Shown here piece after piece: positions 62,555-64,000 of a DNA stretch of 64,000 nucleotides; within the stretch, counting starts at the first letter, position 1, and each line of letters starts with the position of its first letter. Below the pieces are notes generated by a model, which saw only the letters and a list, made by a program, of their open reading frames with translations, searched no databases and was not told the DNA's origin. The position numbers and the translations under genes were made by a program. The stretch comes from Euryarchaeota archaeon UBA28 (GTDB taxonomy: Archaea; Thermoplasmatota; Poseidoniia; Poseidoniales; Thalassarchaeaceae), in the NCBI GenBank assembly GCA_002501605.1, contig DANW01000030.1, positions 31,004-95,003 on the forward strand, read 5' to 3'.

Positions 62555-64000
62555 TCATCCCTCCAGTACCTCTATTACTCTATTTGCGTACTCTCTTGCC
62601 TTTGGGGGTAAACCGTCACTGTAGGCCACAGAAAATAGCTTTGGTAGCAAATCAGTGGGGAGCTCTTTCCTCAGGATTCCATAGAGTTGTCCATCCCGAT
62701 TGATTTCCATGACAACCACCTTTTCATGTCGTTCAATGAATTTTTCCACATCTGAATGATATGGAAGTGCTCTAACCCTGCAGGTGCTCACAGACAAACC
62801 CCTATCCTCCAAAAGGTCATCGATTTCAACAATGGAATTCTCCATAGAGCCATAGAATATTATGCCAATTTCGCCATCTTCTTCCTCCCGAATGATCGGG
62901 GCAGGTAAAATATCCCTGGATCCGTCTATCTTTTTCCTCAATCGCTGCATGGCCTCATAGTAAACCTGGGGGTCTTCAGAGTAAACCCCGTCTTCATCAT
63001 GACCAGTTCCTCTGTAGAGCATGGGAGCTAGACCGCTTCCGGGCAGGGTTCTGTAGGCGATACCGTCCCCATCTACATCCCTGTATCTACCGAAGTTGGG
63101 TATCGCATCCATCTCTTCTTGGGTCCTGATAACCTTCCCTCTGTCCATCACTTCGCTAGGATATTCGAAGCCCGAGGTACTCCATCTGTTCATACCAAGG
63201 TCAAGATCCCCAAATCCGAAAATTAGAGTCTGAAACCTCTCTGCATAATCGAATGCTCTCCATCCGAATTCGAAACACTCATCTACGGTCCCTGGGATTA
63301 AAACGATATGTTGCGTATCCCCATGGCTCGCCTCGTAGCACATGGACAAGTCCCCTTGTTGAGTTCTTGTGGGCAGTCCGGTTGATGGCCCGGTTCGATT
63401 GATATCCCAAATTACTCCAGGAACCTCTGCGAAGTAGAAAAGGCCAATGAATTCGGACATCAGTGATATGCCTGGCCCACTGGTACAGGTCATCCCCCTG
63501 CCCCCTGCCCAGCCGGCACCAAGGACCATGCCGGCGGCGGCCAACTCGTCCTCGGCTTGAACCACTGCACAAGTGAGCCCCCCATCCTCGCCCTCTCTGA
63601 GCTTGGGAATCCAACTGATAATTGACTCAGCAACTGAAGAAGATGGTGTGATAGGGTACCAGGATAGCATGGTTATCCCCCCATAGATGCATCCAAGTGC
63701 GACGGCTTCGTTGCCCTCTATCAGGTATGTATCCTCAGGCTTCTCTCTTCCCACGGCCGCAAATTTACAAACATCCCCCCAGTTATCCGCAGCGTATGCT
63801 CTAGCTTCGGATATCGCCTGAATATTCATGGAAATTGCCTTTTCCTTCCCTCTGAATTGTTGTTCTACAGCACTGGCTATTGCTTCCTCATCTATTCCCA
63901 GCAGGTAGGCTATCCCACCAACATAGTACATGTTCGCCATCAGTCTCGCCATCTTCGGACTTATGCCCCTAGCCATGGATGTCATCGGCATCCCGAGACA
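62555..64000 (-). CDS. 2-oxoacid:ferredoxin oxidoreductase, alpha (gamma-alpha fused) subunit, 5' partial
   Basis: The visible 480 or so residues hold the end of an N-terminal gamma domain (YVGGIAYLLGIDEEAIASAVEQQF, then RGKEKAI) and the alpha domain with the conserved YPITPSSSVAES loop, DELAAAGMVLGAGWAGGRGMTCTSGPG, and PGVIWDINRTGPSTGLPTRTQQGDL. Gamma-alpha fusions are about 570-630 residues, and the frame is open through base 64000. The gene therefore starts beyond the window and lacks roughly its first 100-150 residues here; the ATG at 63991 is internal. Partner of the beta subunit downstream. Confidence 0.93.
   Translation of the reverse strand, partial: CLGMPMTSMARGISPKMARLMANMYYVGGIAYLLGIDEEAIASAVEQQFRGKEKAISMNIQAISEARAYAADNWGDVCKFAAVGREKPEDTYLIEGNEAVALGCIYGGITMLSWYPITPSSSVAESIISWIPKLREGEDGGLTCAVVQAEDELAAAGMVLGAGWAGGRGMTCTSGPGISLMSEFIGLFYFAEVPGVIWDINRTGPSTGLPTRTQQGDLSMCYEASHGDTQHIVLIPGTVDECFEFGWRAFDYAERFQTLIFGFGDLDLGMNRWSTSGFEYPSEVMDRGKVIRTQEEMDAIPNFGRYRDVDGDGIAYRTLPGSGLAPMLYRGTGHDEDGVYSEDPQVYYEAMQRLRKKIDGSRDILPAPIIREEEDGEIGIIFYGSMENSIVEIDDLLEDRGLSVSTCRVRALPYHSDVEKFIERHEKVVVMEINRDGQLYGILRKELPTDLLPKLFSVAYSDGLPPKAREYANRVIEVLEG

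Noticed and set aside
1..64000. CRISPR arrays, insertion sequences, rRNA genes
   Set aside because: I saw no regularly spaced repeats, transposase or integrase motifs, or rRNA sequence; the only repeats are inside coding genes.

Overview
The window looks like a chromosomal segment of a planktonic archaeon, most probably a Marine Group II euryarchaeon (Candidatus Poseidoniales). Archaeal information-processing genes are present: RNA polymerase subunit K, RadA, a Hel308-type helicase, the KEOPS subunit Cgi121, archaeal RqcH/NEMF, and an initiator tRNA-Met with A1:U72 and three G:C pairs in the anticodon stem. They sit among bacterial-type genes such as UvrC, a cold-shock protein, a full protoporphyrin heme pathway, CtaA/CtaB and tryptophan 2,3-dioxygenase, and very large secreted, C-terminally anchored proteins. 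The taxonomic call is inference from gene content. Coding density is very high: one stretch of more than 300 bases lacks a convincing gene, and several convergent genes overlap at their stop codons.

Layout. 1-6.2 kb: a 5'-truncated membrane protein, uvrC, and a divergent wHTH/STAND ATPase. 6.2-13.4 kb: an operon of two stand-alone Lrp-type ligand domains and a secreted subtilisin, divergent from a 1551-residue beta-helix/Ig-like surface protein. 13.5-15.1 kb: an AT-rich patch with a flavoprotein and two small genes. 15.2-21.2 kb: two divergent glycosyltransferases, an AI-2E-type permease, thiamine pyrophosphokinase, an M29-like protein that appears to have lost its metal ligands, a membrane-anchored double-wHTH regulator, and a cold-shock protein.

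21.2-31.4 kb: a compact operon hemA-hemCD-hemB-hemL-hemE-hemF-hemY with divergent hemH. It covers every step from glutamyl-tRNA to protoheme by the oxygen-using protoporphyrin route, whereas most archaea that make heme use the siroheme/Ahb route. Heme a synthesis (ctaB-ctaA, 48.7-50.8 kb) and heme-dependent tryptophan dioxygenase (52.4 kb) fit an aerobic lifestyle.

31.4-43.6 kb: beta-propeller lipoprotein, dihydroorotase, initiator tRNA, radA, M3 peptidase, cgi121, hel308, hotdog thioesterase and an AstE/AspA-like deacylase. 43.6-53.5 kb: a kexin-like subtilase with four exact 94-residue calcium/metal-binding repeats, a LeuA-like synthase, heme a genes, rpoK, thiolase and TDO. 53.5-64 kb: GNAT, RqcH, alpha/beta hydrolase, a Gly/Ser/Arg-tailed membrane protein, a Nudix-metallo-beta-lactamase fusion, aldo/keto reductase, a 59-residue tail-anchored protein, tRNA-Gln, and a 2-oxoacid:ferredoxin oxidoreductase whose alpha subunit runs off the window.

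Together the genes describe an aerobic, protein- and peptide-degrading heterotroph: secreted subtilases, an M3 oligopeptidase, 2-oxoacid oxidoreductase and thiolase, with a self-made heme supply for respiration.
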